Below, one piece after another: positions 38,211 to 48,025 of a DNA stretch of 64,000 nucleotides. The stretch comes from Pararhizobium sp. A13. GTDB lineage: Bacteria > Pseudomonadota > Alphaproteobacteria > Rhizobiales > Rhizobiaceae. Made by a program: the position numbers and the translations under genes. Location: contig NZ_CP149510.1 of NCBI RefSeq assembly GCF_040126305.1, positions 2,677,001-2,741,000 on the forward strand, in the 5' to 3' direction. Every line of letters starts with the position of its first letter. Position 1 is the stretch's first letter. The notes below the pieces were generated by a model. It had not been told where the DNA came from and did no database searches. It saw only the letters and a list, made by a program, of their open reading frames with translations.

Positions 38211-40586
38211 TTATCGCCTGCCGCGCGGTGGTCGCGTTCCCGGCATCTTGCGGGCGCCGCTGCGATCCCGGCGGCCGGATTTGTGGAAGGAGCGGGTCGC
38301 CGTCGGCATCTTGCGTCCTTCGCTGAGCATCTCGAAGCGGAGCGCGCCGGCAAGCGGCACGGCTTCCACCAGTTTGACGCGGACCGGATCACCGAGGCGA
38401 TAACCGAGCCCGGTTTTTTCACCGGAAAGGGCCTGATGCGCCTCGTCATAGATGAAATAGTCGCGTCCCAGCGTAGATATAGGCACGAAACCGTCCGCGC
38501 CATAGGCCGGAAGGGTGACAAATAGTCCCGATTTGGTCACGCCTGATATGCGCCCGTCAAATTCCTCGTTGACCCGGCCGCTCAGGTGATGCGCGATCAG
38601 CCGGTCGACGGTGTCACGCTCCGCCGCCATCGCGCGGCGCTCGAAGGTCGAAATTTCCGCAGCGATATCGTTGAGGGCCGTTTCCTCGGCCGGCGTGATA
38701 CCGCCTTCGCCGAGCCCAAGCGTGCCGACCAGCGCCCGATGCACGATCAGGTCGGCATAGCGGCGGATGGGCGAGGTGAAATGCGCGTATTTCATCAGGT
38801 TGAGGCCGAAATGGCCGATATTTTCGGGGCTGTAGATCGCCTGGCTCTGGGAGCGCAGCACCATCTCGTTGACCATGGTCTCGTAGGGCTGGCCTTCGGC
38901 CTTCGACAGGATGCCGTTGAAATGGTTGGAGCGCAGGTTGCCGCCCTTGACCAGGGAGAGGTCCAAAGTGGCCAGAAACTCGCGCAGGCTTTCCTGCTTG
39001 GCGAGCGACGGCGCGTCGTGGACCCGGTAGACCAGCGGCTGGCGCTTGGTTTCCAGCGTTTCGGCTGCTGCCACATTCGCCTGAATCATCATCTCCTCGA
39101 TCAGCTTGTGAGCATCGAGGCGTTCGGGCACGAGAACCCGATCGACGGTGCCGTCCGGCTTCAGGATGATCTTACGCTCGGGCATATTGAGTTCGAGCGG
39201 CTGGCGGCGTTCGCGACCGCGGGTCAATATGCCGTAGGCATCCCACAGCGGCTTCAGGATGGGTTCGAGCAGCGGCCCGGTCTGGTCGTCCGGATTGCCG
39301 TCGATCGCCGCCTGAGCCTGTTGATAGGAGAGCTTCGCCGCACTCTTCATCATGATGCGGTGGAAGGTGTGGCCGGCCTTGCGGCCTTCTTTCGAGAAGC
39401 GCATGCGGACGGCAAGCGCCGGCCGGTCGACACCTTGTTTCAGCGAGCAGAGCTCGTTGGATATGCGTTCCGGCAGCATCGGCACGACGCGGTCGGGGAA
39501 ATAGACCGAATTACCACGCTTCAGGGCTTCCTGGTCGAGTGCCGATTTCGGCCGCACATACCAGGAGACGTCGGCGATCGCGACGGTAACGATGACGCCG
39601 CCCGGATTTTCGGGTGATGTATCGGGCTCCGCATGCACCGCGTCGTCATGGTCCTTGGCGTCGGCCGGATCGATGGTGATCAGCGGCAGCGAGCGCCAGT
39701 CCTCCCGGTGCGACATGGTGGCGGGACCGGCCGCCTCGGCTTCGCGGATAACGCTGTCGGGGAAAATATAGGGAATGCCGTGAGCGTGGATTGCGATCAT
39801 CGAGATCGCCTTTTCCGTAGCGACCGAGCCGATGATCGATTTCACCTGCGCGCGCGGCAGGCCGAAGCGGCCGATGCGGGCGATTTCCACCTCGACCAGA
39901 TCGCCGTCCTGCGCCTGTCCCTCATGACCGGAATCGACCTGCAGTTCCTCGCCACGCTTCTCGATCGGCATGATGCGACCGCCGCCGTCGGGTGACGCAC
40001 GGAAGACGCCGAGCGCGGCGTTGCCGCTGCGTTTCCTGTCGAGAACCTTGATGATGCGTGCCGTGTAGGCTGGCCCGGCGCGGTCCTTGGACGGGAAAAT
40101 CTTTGCCAGCACGCGGTCGCCAAGCCCGCCGACCTGCGTCTTGCCCTTGGCCTTGCCGACGGTGGATTGGCGAATAGCGACAGCCGGCGCGACGCCCGCA
40201 TCCTCCGGCCATTCGGCGGGGCGGCCGATCAGTTCGCCGTCCTTGTCGCGGGTGGTGATGTCGAGCACGGTGACCGGCGGCAGGGCGCCGGGACGCACCA
40301 GCGACTTGCGCTTCTTTTCGAGCATTCCCTCTTCTTCGAGCTCACGCAAAAGCGCCTTGAGCTCGACGCGCGTTTCACCCTTCAGGCCGAAGGCCTTGGA
40401 AATCTCGCGCTTCGACGCCTTGTCCGGATTGTCGGCGATGAAGCGCATCAGCACGCCGCGCGGCGGCACGGCGCCGTGAATGATCACGGTGTCGTCAGCT
40501 GGAACCGGCATCTTCTTGCCCGCGCGTCCGAGGCGGACTGCGGGTTTGCCGGGCCGTTCGGGTCGATCGTGCGGTGTCCTGGTCAC
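38211..40586 (-). CDS. rnr: Ribonuclease R
   Basis: Processive 3'-5' exoribonuclease of the RNase II family. The 791-residue protein has an N-terminal winged-helix and cold-shock part, the catalytic core LITIDPADAKDHDDAVHAEP with the acidic cluster, the segment HFTSPIRRYADLIVHRAL, and a C-terminal S1 domain (GRISGVTKSGLFVTLP) with a basic tail. Start is GTG at 40586, two bases after the topA stop, so it is co-transcribed with topA. Confidence 0.95.
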   Translation of the reverse strand: MTRTPHDRPERPGKPAVRLGRAGKKMPVPADDTVIIHGAVPPRGVLMRFIADNPDKASKREISKAFGLKGETRVELKALLRELEEEGMLEKKRKSLVRPGALPPVTVLDITTRDKDGELIGRPAEWPEDAGVAPAVAIRQSTVGKAKGKTQVGGLGDRVLAKIFPSKDRAGPAYTARIIKVLDRKRSGNAALGVFRASPDGGGRIMPIEKRGEELQVDSGHEGQAQDGDLVEVEIARIGRFGLPRAQVKSIIGSVATEKAISMIAIHAHGIPYIFPDSVIREAEAAGPATMSHREDWRSLPLITIDPADAKDHDDAVHAEPDTSPENPGGVIVTVAIADVSWYVRPKSALDQEALKRGNSVYFPDRVVPMLPERISNELCSLKQGVDRPALAVRMRFSKEGRKAGHTFHRIMMKSAAKLSYQQAQAAIDGNPDDQTGPLLEPILKPLWDAYGILTRGRERRQPLELNMPERKIILKPDGTVDRVLVPERLDAHKLIEEMMIQANVAAAETLETKRQPLVYRVHDAPSLAKQESLREFLATLDLSLVKGGNLRSNHFNGILSKAEGQPYETMVNEMVLRSQSQAIYSPENIGHFGLNLMKYAHFTSPIRRYADLIVHRALVGTLGLGEGGITPAEETALNDIAAEISTFERRAMAAERDTVDRLIAHHLSGRVNEEFDGRISGVTKSGLFVTLPAYGADGFVPISTLGRDYFIYDEAHQALSGEKTGLGYRLGDPVRVKLVEAVPLAGALRFEMLSEGRKMPTATRSFHKSGRRDRSGARKMPGTRPPRGRR

Positions 40587-40588
40587 GT

Positions 40589-43270
40589 TCAGCCCTTCTT
40601 GGCTTTTGCTGCCGTCTTCGGCTTGGCGGCCGCCTTGGGTTTGGCTGCCGCTTTCGGCTTGGCCGTCTTCGTGGCGACGCCTTCAGCCTTTGCTGCGTTG
40701 GGCTTTGCCGTTTTGGTCGCCTTCGCCTTGGTCGTCTTGATACCGCCCTTGGCGATGCGCTCCGCAATGAGGAGAAGCGCATCTTCCAGCGTCACCGCCG
40801 CGGGGTCCTTGCCCTTCGGCAGCGTCGCGTTGACCTTGCCCCAGTTGACGTAAGGACCGTATTTGCCGTCGCGGACGGTGATAGCCCCGCCATCCGGGTG
40901 GTCGCCGATCTCCTTCAGAGCCGCTGCCGCGGTGCGACCGCGGCCACCAGGCCCCTTCGACTGTTTGTCGGCGAGCACGGAGACGGCGCGGTTGAGACCG
41001 ATCGAGAAGACGTCCTCGATCGAATCGACATTCGCATAGGTACCGTCATGCAGGATGAACGGTCCGTAGCGGCCGAGGCCGGAGGAGATCATCTTGCCGG
41101 TTTCCGGATGGGCACCGATGTCGCGCGGCAAGGAGAGAAGCGCCAGCGCCTTCTCGTGATCGATGGTCGCCGGTGTCCAGCCCTTGGGCAGGCTCGAACG
41201 CTTGGCTTCCTTGCCGTCGCCGCGCTGGACATAAGGCCCGAAACGACCGGAGCGCAGGGTGATTTCCTCGCCGGTGTGCGGATCCTTGCCGAGCGACTGC
41301 GGTTCGTTCGATACGGAAGCCTCGTCGCCGCCGTTGCTGTCGGAGGAGAGCTGTCGGGTGAAGTTGCATTCCGGATAGTTCGAGCAGCCGACGAAGGCGC
41401 CGTATTTGCCGAGCTTCAGCGACAGCTTGCCGGTGCCGCAGACTTGGCAGATGCGCGGATCGCTGCCGTCCTCGCGCTTCGGGAAGACCAGCGGTGCCAG
41501 CTCTTCGTTCAAGGCATCGAGAACGTTGGTGACGCGAAGTTCCTTGGTGTCCTCGATCTGAGCGAAGAAGTCCTTCCAGAAATCGCGAAGAACATCCTTC
41601 CAGTTCAGCTCACCGGCGGAAATCTGGTCGAGCTTTTCTTCCAGCGACGCCGTGAAATCATATTCGACGTAGCGCGAGAAGAAGCTCTCGAGAAAGGCCG
41701 TCACCAGGCGGCCCTTGGCCTCCGGGATCAGCTTGCGCTTGTCGATGGTCACATATTCGCGGTCCCGCAATGTGGCGAGCGTCGCGGCATAGGTGGAAGG
41801 ACGGCCGATACCGAGTTCTTCCATCTTCTTGATCAGTGTCGCTTCCGAATAGCGCGGTGGCGGCTCGGTGAAGTGCTGGGTCGAGTTGACCTTCTGCTTG
41901 GCGAGGTTTTCGCGGGCGTTGATCTCGGGGAGGCGGCCATCCTCGTCGCCGTCATCGCTCTGCTCGCCGTCTTCCTTGGCGTCGGTATAGGCCGCGATGA
42001 AGCCGTCGAAGCGGATGACGGAGCCGACGGCACGAAGGCCAGCCTTCTGTCCATTGTTATCGGCAAGGATCTCGACCGTCGTGCGCTCGATCTCGGCCGA
42101 TGCCATCTGGCTGGCGATACCGCGTTTCCAGATCAGGTCATAGAGGCGCAGCTGGTCGGCATCAAGGAAACGCTTCACCTGGTCGGGCGTGCGGTTGAAA
42201 TCGGTGGGACGTACGGCTTCGTGCGCTTCCTGGGCATTCTTCGCCTTGGTCGAATAGAGCCTTGCCTTTTCCGGCACGTAACGGCTGCCGAACTGACTGC
42301 CGATCGCACTGCGGGCTGCATCGATGGCTTCCGCGGCCATCTGCACGCCATCGGTACGCATGTAGGTGATCAGACCCACTGTCTCGCCGCCGAGATCGAC
42401 ACCCTCGTAGAGCTTCTGCGCCACCTGCATGGTGCGGGACGCGGAAAAGCCGAGCTTGGAGGAGGCCGCCTGCTGCAGGGTCGACGTGGTGAAGGGCGGC
42501 GATGGGTTGCGCTTGACCGGCTTCGCCTCGATGCTTTCGACCACGTAAGCAGCACCTTCGAGCAGGGCCTTGAGCTTGCCGGCATCCTCGCCATTGGTAA
42601 CGGAACGGGGCTGTAGCCGCCTGCCTTCGGCCGATACCAGCCGTGCCTCGAATTCATCGCCGCGCGGCGTCTTCAGGAGCGCCGAGAGGTTCCAGTACTC
42701 TTCCGAAACGAAGCGCTCGATTTCGGATTCCCGGTCGCAGACAAGGCGCAGAGCGACGGACTGTACGCGGCCAGCCGAACGGGCACCCGGCAGCTTGCGC
42801 CAGAGAACCGGCGACAGGTTGAAGCCGACGAGATAGTCGAGCGCGCGGCGGGCCAGGTAGGCATCGACCAGCGGTACGTCGATATCGCGCGGATTGGCCA
42901 TGGCATCGAGCACGGCCTTCTTGGTGATGGCGTTGAAGACAACGCGGCTTACCGGCTTGTCGCCGATCAGCTTCTTCTTTTTCAGAAGATCGAGCACGTG
43001 CCAGGAAATCGCTTCTCCCTCGCGATCCGGGTCGGTTGCAAGAATGAGGCCGTCCGAGGTCTTCAAGGCATCGCCGATGTCCTTCATGCGTTTGGCGGAC
43101 GAGCTGTCCACCTCCCACAGCATGGCGAAATCGTCATCCGGCAGGACGGAACCGTCCTTGGCCGGCAAGTCGCGGACGTGGCCGAAGGAGGCAAGCACCT
43201 TGTAGCCTGGCCCGAGATACTTGTTGATGGTCTTCGCCTTTGCGGGCGATTCCACGACGACAACATTCAT
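40589..43270 (-). CDS. topA: DNA topoisomerase I
   Basis: Relaxes negatively supercoiled DNA. The 893-residue protein starts MNVVVVESPAKAKTINKYLG (Toprim) and has the active-site tyrosine in GLITYMRTDGV. One clear four-cysteine zinc finger (CQVCGTGKLSLKLG with GCSNYPEC) is followed by several Topo_C repeats (GRFGPYVQRGDG, GRYGPFILHDG, GKYGPYVNWG) and a Lys/Ala-rich tail of about 50 residues. The ATG at 43270 is used, since nine extra residues from 43297 are not part of the family start. Confidence 0.96.
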   Translation of the reverse strand: MNVVVVESPAKAKTINKYLGPGYKVLASFGHVRDLPAKDGSVLPDDDFAMLWEVDSSSAKRMKDIGDALKTSDGLILATDPDREGEAISWHVLDLLKKKKLIGDKPVSRVVFNAITKKAVLDAMANPRDIDVPLVDAYLARRALDYLVGFNLSPVLWRKLPGARSAGRVQSVALRLVCDRESEIERFVSEEYWNLSALLKTPRGDEFEARLVSAEGRRLQPRSVTNGEDAGKLKALLEGAAYVVESIEAKPVKRNPSPPFTTSTLQQAASSKLGFSASRTMQVAQKLYEGVDLGGETVGLITYMRTDGVQMAAEAIDAARSAIGSQFGSRYVPEKARLYSTKAKNAQEAHEAVRPTDFNRTPDQVKRFLDADQLRLYDLIWKRGIASQMASAEIERTTVEILADNNGQKAGLRAVGSVIRFDGFIAAYTDAKEDGEQSDDGDEDGRLPEINARENLAKQKVNSTQHFTEPPPRYSEATLIKKMEELGIGRPSTYAATLATLRDREYVTIDKRKLIPEAKGRLVTAFLESFFSRYVEYDFTASLEEKLDQISAGELNWKDVLRDFWKDFFAQIEDTKELRVTNVLDALNEELAPLVFPKREDGSDPRICQVCGTGKLSLKLGKYGAFVGCSNYPECNFTRQLSSDSNGGDEASVSNEPQSLGKDPHTGEEITLRSGRFGPYVQRGDGKEAKRSSLPKGWTPATIDHEKALALLSLPRDIGAHPETGKMISSGLGRYGPFILHDGTYANVDSIEDVFSIGLNRAVSVLADKQSKGPGGRGRTAAAALKEIGDHPDGGAITVRDGKYGPYVNWGKVNATLPKGKDPAAVTLEDALLLIAERIAKGGIKTTKAKATKTAKPNAAKAEGVATKTAKPKAAAKPKAAAKPKTAAKAKKG

Positions 43271-43627
43271 GGTCATATTCTTAGAGCAACCGTTCAAAGC
43301 TGTGCCATGCCGGGAAGAGGCGGCACAATGGGAAATATCGAAGCCCCGACATGGACAGGGATTCGCCTGCGGTCAAGTGCCGGGCTGAAAATAAGCCTAT
43401 ACAGCGCTATGCAACCCATGGGAGATTTTGTACGTATTGCAATTAGAGATAAATGCGTTATCGTCTTTGAAGTGTAATCGACCTGGCTGGAAAGAGGCCG
43501 AACGGGAGCTTTCAGCCTTCCGATGCGCGCGGCGGCGATGTCACAACCGAAGGGCGTTGAACTGGGTTCCGCTCGGGCATATGCGCCCTGTTTGCGGGCG
43601 GAGTTGAATGCACAGCAGGGAAAACCG

Positions 43628-43884
43628 ATGATTCCGAATTCACCCGGCGCCGGCAAGAGAGACGCTCAGACACGTGACAAGATCATCTATATCCGGCAGA
43701 TCTGGGCGAACTGCGTGGTGTCGCCAGCAACGAGGGCGCTGACATGTTGTGTTACCTGATCGAGATGGCCTTCGTCGAGGCCGGCGACATCCTGTCGGGC
43801 AAGCGGCAGCTGTCATTCGCCAATGGCGAGCGAAACAAGGCCGCCGGGATGCCGGTGAAGCCGTCCGGCAAGATCCAGTTCTAA
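43628..43884 (+). pseudogene. Broken small gene between topA and dprA
   Basis: An ATG at 43628 with AGGGA upstream opens a frame reading MIPNSPGAGKRDAQTRDKII and on to about 43700. There the sense-looking reading switches to another frame, LGELRGVASNEGADMLCYLI and on to a stop at 43882-43884 (ending KPSGKIQF). Each half looks like protein and the two join at 43695-43705, so I read this as one frameshifted hypothetical gene. Its 3' end overlaps the antisense end of the dprA pseudogene. Family not recognised. Confidence 0.5.
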
Positions 43885-44958
43885 AAGGACGAGGTAGACG
43901 GCCGACGCGGAAAGGCCGGTGTGGCCGATGATGTCGTCGATCTCGACGGGCGTTGGCCCAAGCGCATCGGTGATCCGCACGCGATCATTCTCATTCGGCG
44001 GCGGCGCCATCGGCTTGGCATCATGTTCGCCCGGTTCCTCCGCCTGCGGCGGCGTGAAAAGGTCGATACGGCTAAGGGGCGCCAGTGCTTGCAGGAATCC
44101 TGCGCTTCCGTCGTTACGATCGCCCCCTCCTTCAGGAGACCATTGGTGCCGTGGCAGCGCGGATCGAGCGGCGAGCCGGGCACGGCAAAGACCAGCCTGC
44201 CGAAATCGGCGGCATAGCGCACAGTAATCAGCGAGCCGGAGCGGGAGGCTGCCTCGACCACGGCAAGCCCGAGGCGGCGATCAAGCGGTTGCGGCGTGGA
44301 AAATCACGGGCACGCGGTTCCCAGCCGAACGGCATCTCGCTGATTGCCAGGCCATTGCCTTCGGTGATCTCGTCCAGCAGACCGCTATTTTCGGGCGGAT
44401 GGGGCTGGTCGAGACCGCCGGCAAGCGCCGCGATCGTGCCCGTGTCGAGGCTGGCGCGATGTGCCGCCGTATCGATGCCGCGGGCGAGCCCCGACATAAT
44501 AATGGAGTAGCCCGCACGGCCGACGTCGCGCGCGATCATCGCGGCAGATTTGGTGCCGCTGATCGAGGCGTTGCGCGAACCGACGATGCCGAGCGAGGGC
44601 ACGGTGCCGATGGCCGGATTGCCCTTGACGGCGAAGAGGGGCGGTGCGTCGTCGATCTGGCGCAGGGCCTGCGGATAGTCGGGCTCCCCGATGCCAAGGA
44701 AACGGGCGCCGAAACGATGGGCGCTAGCCAGCTCCTTTTCCGCTTCGGCCACGGTGGCGACACGGATCGCGCGGGTGGAGCCGCCGCCGCGCGACAGTTC
44801 GGGCAGCATTTCGAGCGCCGTTTCGGCGGAGCCGAAATGATTGATGAGATCACGAAACGTCACGGGCCGACATTGTCGCTGCGGATCAGCCTCAGCCAGG
44901 CAATCCGTTGTCGTTCTGTCAGCGCAATCCCGTTTCGTCCCGCGCTGGCGTTCGATAT
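43813..44958 (-). pseudogene. dprA: DNA-processing protein DprA, multiply frameshifted
   Basis: DprA loads RecA onto incoming single-stranded DNA. Reading leftward, the parts are ALTERQRIAWLRLIRS, then TFRDLINHFGSAETALEM with the Rossmann core IVGSRNASISGTKSAAMIAR and GLARGIDTAAH, then [18 protein letters not shown], then a C-terminal winged helix from [19 protein letters not shown] to the stop at 43813. They lie in different frames: about one base is lost near 44864, several (about seven) near 44273 and one near 44097. No start codon is left either; an ATA at 44956-44958 sits where ATG would fit. The gene is clearly inactive as a single polypeptide. Confidence 0.88.
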
Positions 44959-44964
44959 GCGGTC

Positions 44965-45576
44965 CTATCCCTTCTGCCCGATCTTGCTTTCCGTTCCGGC
45001 CAGCAACCGCTGAATATTTGCCCTATGCTTGATCCAGGTGATGATGGTCATCACCACGAAGAGCAGGCTGATTTTCCCGTATCCTGAAACCAGCAGTACA
45101 ACCGGAACGACGAGCGTTGCAACCAGTGCCGAAAGGGAGGAGTAGCGTGTCAATCTGGCCATAGCGAGCCAGACGGCGGAAAAGACGAGAACGATGATCG
45201 GTGCGAGCCCGAGCAGTACGCCGATATAGGTCGCAATACCCTTGCCCCCCTTGAACCCGAGCCAGACGGGAAAGAGATGGCCGAGGAACGCGGCAAAGCC
45301 GGCGGCGATGCCGGCTTCGATCCCCCAGCGTGAAGCGATTGCCGCTGCGGCAGTTCCCTTCAGGGCATCAAGCAGCAAAGTGGCGGCAGCGAGTTTCCTG
45401 TTGCCGGTGCGCAGAACATTGGTCGCGCCGATATTGCCGGAGCCGATTTTGCGGACATCGCCAAGGCCGGCCATGCGGGTCAGGATGAGGCCGAAGGGGA
45501 TGGACCCAAGCAGATAGCCGAAGACCATGCAGCCCAGCGTCGACGCCAGCCCGAGTTGCCAGACAAAAAGTTCCAC
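44965..45576 (-). CDS. plsY: Glycerol-3-phosphate acyltransferase PlsY
   Basis: Inner membrane enzyme transferring an acyl group from acyl-phosphate to glycerol-3-phosphate, the first step of phospholipid synthesis. The 203-residue protein has five helices and the three family loops: [30 protein letters not shown] and [17 protein letters not shown]. It is downstream of the pyrC-like gene, and its stop lies just before the former start of dprA. Confidence 0.95.
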   Translation of the reverse strand: MELFVWQLGLASTLGCMVFGYLLGSIPFGLILTRMAGLGDVRKIGSGNIGATNVLRTGNRKLAAATLLLDALKGTAAAAIASRWGIEAGIAAGFAAFLGHLFPVWLGFKGGKGIATYIGVLLGLAPIIVLVFSAVWLAMARLTRYSSLSALVATLVVPVVLLVSGYGKISLLFVVMTIITWIKHRANIQRLLAGTESKIGQKG

Positions 45577-45603
45577 CGGTTCCCCTCCCGTGGTCCGTCT
45601 CGC

Positions 45604-46887
45604 CTAGATGGCGTGGACCAATTTTCCCGCAACATAAGTTTGAACCGCCCGGCCGGTAAAGCGCGCATTTTCGAACGGCGTGTTTTTCGAACGGGACACG
45701 ATGGCGTCTTTCGAGACGATCCAGGGTTCGTCGAGATCGATCAGCGTGATGTCGGCCTTGGCGCCCGGTTTCAAAGTTCCGGCGTCGAGGCCGAAGATCT
45801 GGGCGGGACGCGTGGACAGGGCATCGATCAGGCGCAGCAGCGGCACGTCGCCGCTGTGATAGAGGCGTAAGGCGGCGGCCAGCATCGTCTCCAGACCGAT
45901 CGCGCCGTCGGCGGCATCGGCGAAGGGCAGCCGCTTGGTATCGACATCCTGCGGATCGTGCGAGGAGACGATGATATCGATCGTACCGTCGGCAAGCGCC
46001 TGGACCATCGCCACCCGGTCGTCTTCACCGCGCAGTGGCGGCGAGAGCTTGAAGAAGGTGCGGTATTCGCCGATGTCGTTCTCGTTCAGCGTCAGGTGAT
46101 TGATCGAGATGCCGCAGGTGACATTGGTGCCGCGCTTGCGGGCAGTTGCAATCGCCTCGGCGGATTCGGGCAGGGAAATCTTGGCGGCGTGATAGGCGGC
46201 CTTGGTCAGGCCGGCGATGCGCAGATCGCGCTCGAGCGGGATAATCTCGGCTTCGCGCGGTACGCCGGAAAGGCCGAGCCAGCTGGCGAGCAGCCCTTCG
46301 TTCATCACGCCGTCGGCGCCCAGATACTTGTCACGGGTTTCAAGCGCGATGACGGCGCCGAATTCGCGGGCGTAGGTCATGGCGCGGCGAAGGACGAGCG
46401 TGTCGTGCACCGGCCGGCGGCCGTTGGTGAAGCAGACGGCCCCGGCTTCGCGCAGCAGGCCGAACTCGGTCATCTCCTCGCCGTCGAGATGCTTGGTCAG
46501 CGCCGCCGCGGGATAGACATTGACCAGCGCCTTGTCGCGCGCCGTCTTCTGCACGAACTGGACCAGGGCGATGTCGTCGATGACCGGATCGGTATCCGGC
46601 ATGGTGATGATCGAGGTGACGCCGCCAGCGGCGGCTGCGCGCGAGGCGGATTCGATGGTTTCGCGATATTCGCCGCCGGGTTCGCCGACGAAGACGCGGG
46701 CATCGACCAGGCCAGGGACCGCGACGAGGCCGCTGCAATCCTTGACTTCGGCACTTTTCGGAGCGCCCTGGGCGCTCTTGCCAGCAGCGAGGATAACGCC
46801 GTTTTCGACGATGATCGTGCCTGTCTCGTCGAGGCCGCGCGAAGGGTCGATGATGCGGAGGTTTTTCAGGGCGAGGGAATTGGTCAT
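45604..46887 (-). CDS. pyrC: Dihydroorotase-like protein lacking the usual metal ligands
   Basis: A 427-residue amidohydrolase-fold protein next to pyrB. The normal dihydroorotase start of the barrel, PGLIDxHVH, is [17 protein letters not shown] here, so both histidines of the HxH pair are replaced. The final acidic motif, normally TDHAPH, reads [15 protein letters not shown]. The rest of the scaffold is intact ([20 protein letters not shown]). This is the pattern of inactive PyrC-prime or PyrX subunits that support aspartate transcarbamoylase assembly in Pseudomonas. An active dihydroorotase would be expected elsewhere. Its ATG overlaps the pyrB stop by 4 bp. Confidence 0.87.
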   Translation of the reverse strand: MTNSLALKNLRIIDPSRGLDETGTIIVENGVILAAGKSAQGAPKSAEVKDCSGLVAVPGLVDARVFVGEPGGEYRETIESASRAAAAGGVTSIITMPDTDPVIDDIALVQFVQKTARDKALVNVYPAAALTKHLDGEEMTEFGLLREAGAVCFTNGRRPVHDTLVLRRAMTYAREFGAVIALETRDKYLGADGVMNEGLLASWLGLSGVPREAEIIPLERDLRIAGLTKAAYHAAKISLPESAEAIATARKRGTNVTCGISINHLTLNENDIGEYRTFFKLSPPLRGEDDRVAMVQALADGTIDIIVSSHDPQDVDTKRLPFADAADGAIGLETMLAAALRLYHSGDVPLLRLIDALSTRPAQIFGLDAGTLKPGAKADITLIDLDEPWIVSKDAIVSRSKNTPFENARFTGRAVQTYVAGKLVHAI

Positions 46888-47825
46888 GCGCGCGGCCCCT
46901 GGTTCTGCGAGAGAAGAAGCGTTTCCATCACCGCCATGCGCACCGCGACCCCCATTTCCACCTGTTGCTCGATCACGCTCTGCGGCCCGTCGGCGATCTC
47001 CGAGGCGATCTCGACGCCGCGGTTCATTGGGCCGGGGTGCATGACAAGCGCATCGTCCTTGGCAGCTTTCAGCTTTTCAGCGTCGAGCCCGTAATAGCGG
47101 AAATATTCGCGCACCGAGGGCACGAAGGAGCCGGCCATGCGCTCGCGTTGCAGACGCAGCATCATCACCACATCGGCGTCCTTTAGCCCTTCTTCCATCG
47201 AGTGATAGACCTCGGCGCCCATATCGGCGATGCCGGAGGGCAGAAGCGTCGCAGGGGCGACGACGCGAACGCGGGCGCCCATCTGGTTCAGAAGCAGGAT
47301 GTTGGAGCGGGCGACGCGCGAATGCAGCACGTCGCCGCAGATGGCGACGATGATGCGCGAGAGCTTGCCCTTCGCGCGGCGGATCGTCAGCGCGTCGAGC
47401 AGCGCCTGCGTCGGATGCTCGTGCTGGCCATCGCCGGCATTGACGACGGAGCAGGAGACCTTCTGCGCGAGCAGAGCAGCGGCCCCGGCTGAGGAGTGGC
47501 GCACGACCAGCACGTCGGGATGCATCGCATTCAGCGTCATCGCCGTGTCGATCAGCGTTTCGCCCTTCTTCACCGAGGAATTGCTGACCGACATGTTCAT
47601 GACGTCGGCGCCGAGGCGTTTGCCGGCAAGCTCGAAGGAGGATTGCGTCCGGGTCGAGGCTTCGAAGAAGAGGTTGATCTGCGTCAGGCCGCGCAGCGTC
47701 GAGGTCTTCTTTTCTCTCTGGCGGGAAATCTTGACGGCTTCGTCGGCCCGGTCGAGCAGGAGCGTGATGTCCTGTTCCGTCAGGCCCTTGATGCCGAGCA
47801 GGTGGCGATGCGGAAAGAAATCCAT
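46884..47825 (-). CDS. pyrB: Aspartate carbamoyltransferase catalytic subunit
   Basis: Second step of pyrimidine synthesis, joining carbamoyl phosphate and aspartate. The 313-residue protein has the carbamoyl phosphate motif [19 protein letters not shown], then [41 protein letters not shown] and the aspartate loop [11 protein letters not shown]. The ATG at 47825 matches the family start ([15 protein letters not shown]); upstream frames to 47903 are not conserved. No pyrI regulatory gene is nearby, and the pyrC-like partner follows directly. Confidence 0.96.
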   Translation of the reverse strand: MDFFPHRHLLGIKGLTEQDITLLLDRADEAVKISRQREKKTSTLRGLTQINLFFEASTRTQSSFELAGKRLGADVMNMSVSNSSVKKGETLIDTAMTLNAMHPDVLVVRHSSAGAAALLAQKVSCSVVNAGDGQHEHPTQALLDALTIRRAKGKLSRIIVAICGDVLHSRVARSNILLLNQMGARVRVVAPATLLPSGIADMGAEVYHSMEEGLKDADVVMMLRLQRERMAGSFVPSVREYFRYYGLDAEKLKAAKDDALVMHPGPMNRGVEIASEIADGPQSVIEQQVEMGVAVRMAVMETLLLSQNQGPRA

Positions 47826-48025
47826 GGGGAGCCGCCTCATATGGTGAAGTTGCGTGGGTCTATAATGACTGTGGGGCGAACCGGCAAGGCGGAGGCTATG
47901 CAAACAGGGCGCATTCCAGTGCTTTTGTGGCCGTTCGGGAGCTTCCCTGAAAATGTTGCGGGAAGCGGCGTTTATCCCGCCCCGGTGCTGTTCCTAAGCA
48001 CAGGGACTTGGGTTAGAAACGCGAC

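Noticed and set aside
40574..42616. 680-codon plus-strand open frame opposite topA
   Set aside because: Shadow of topA; residue composition is typical of antisense high-GC frames.
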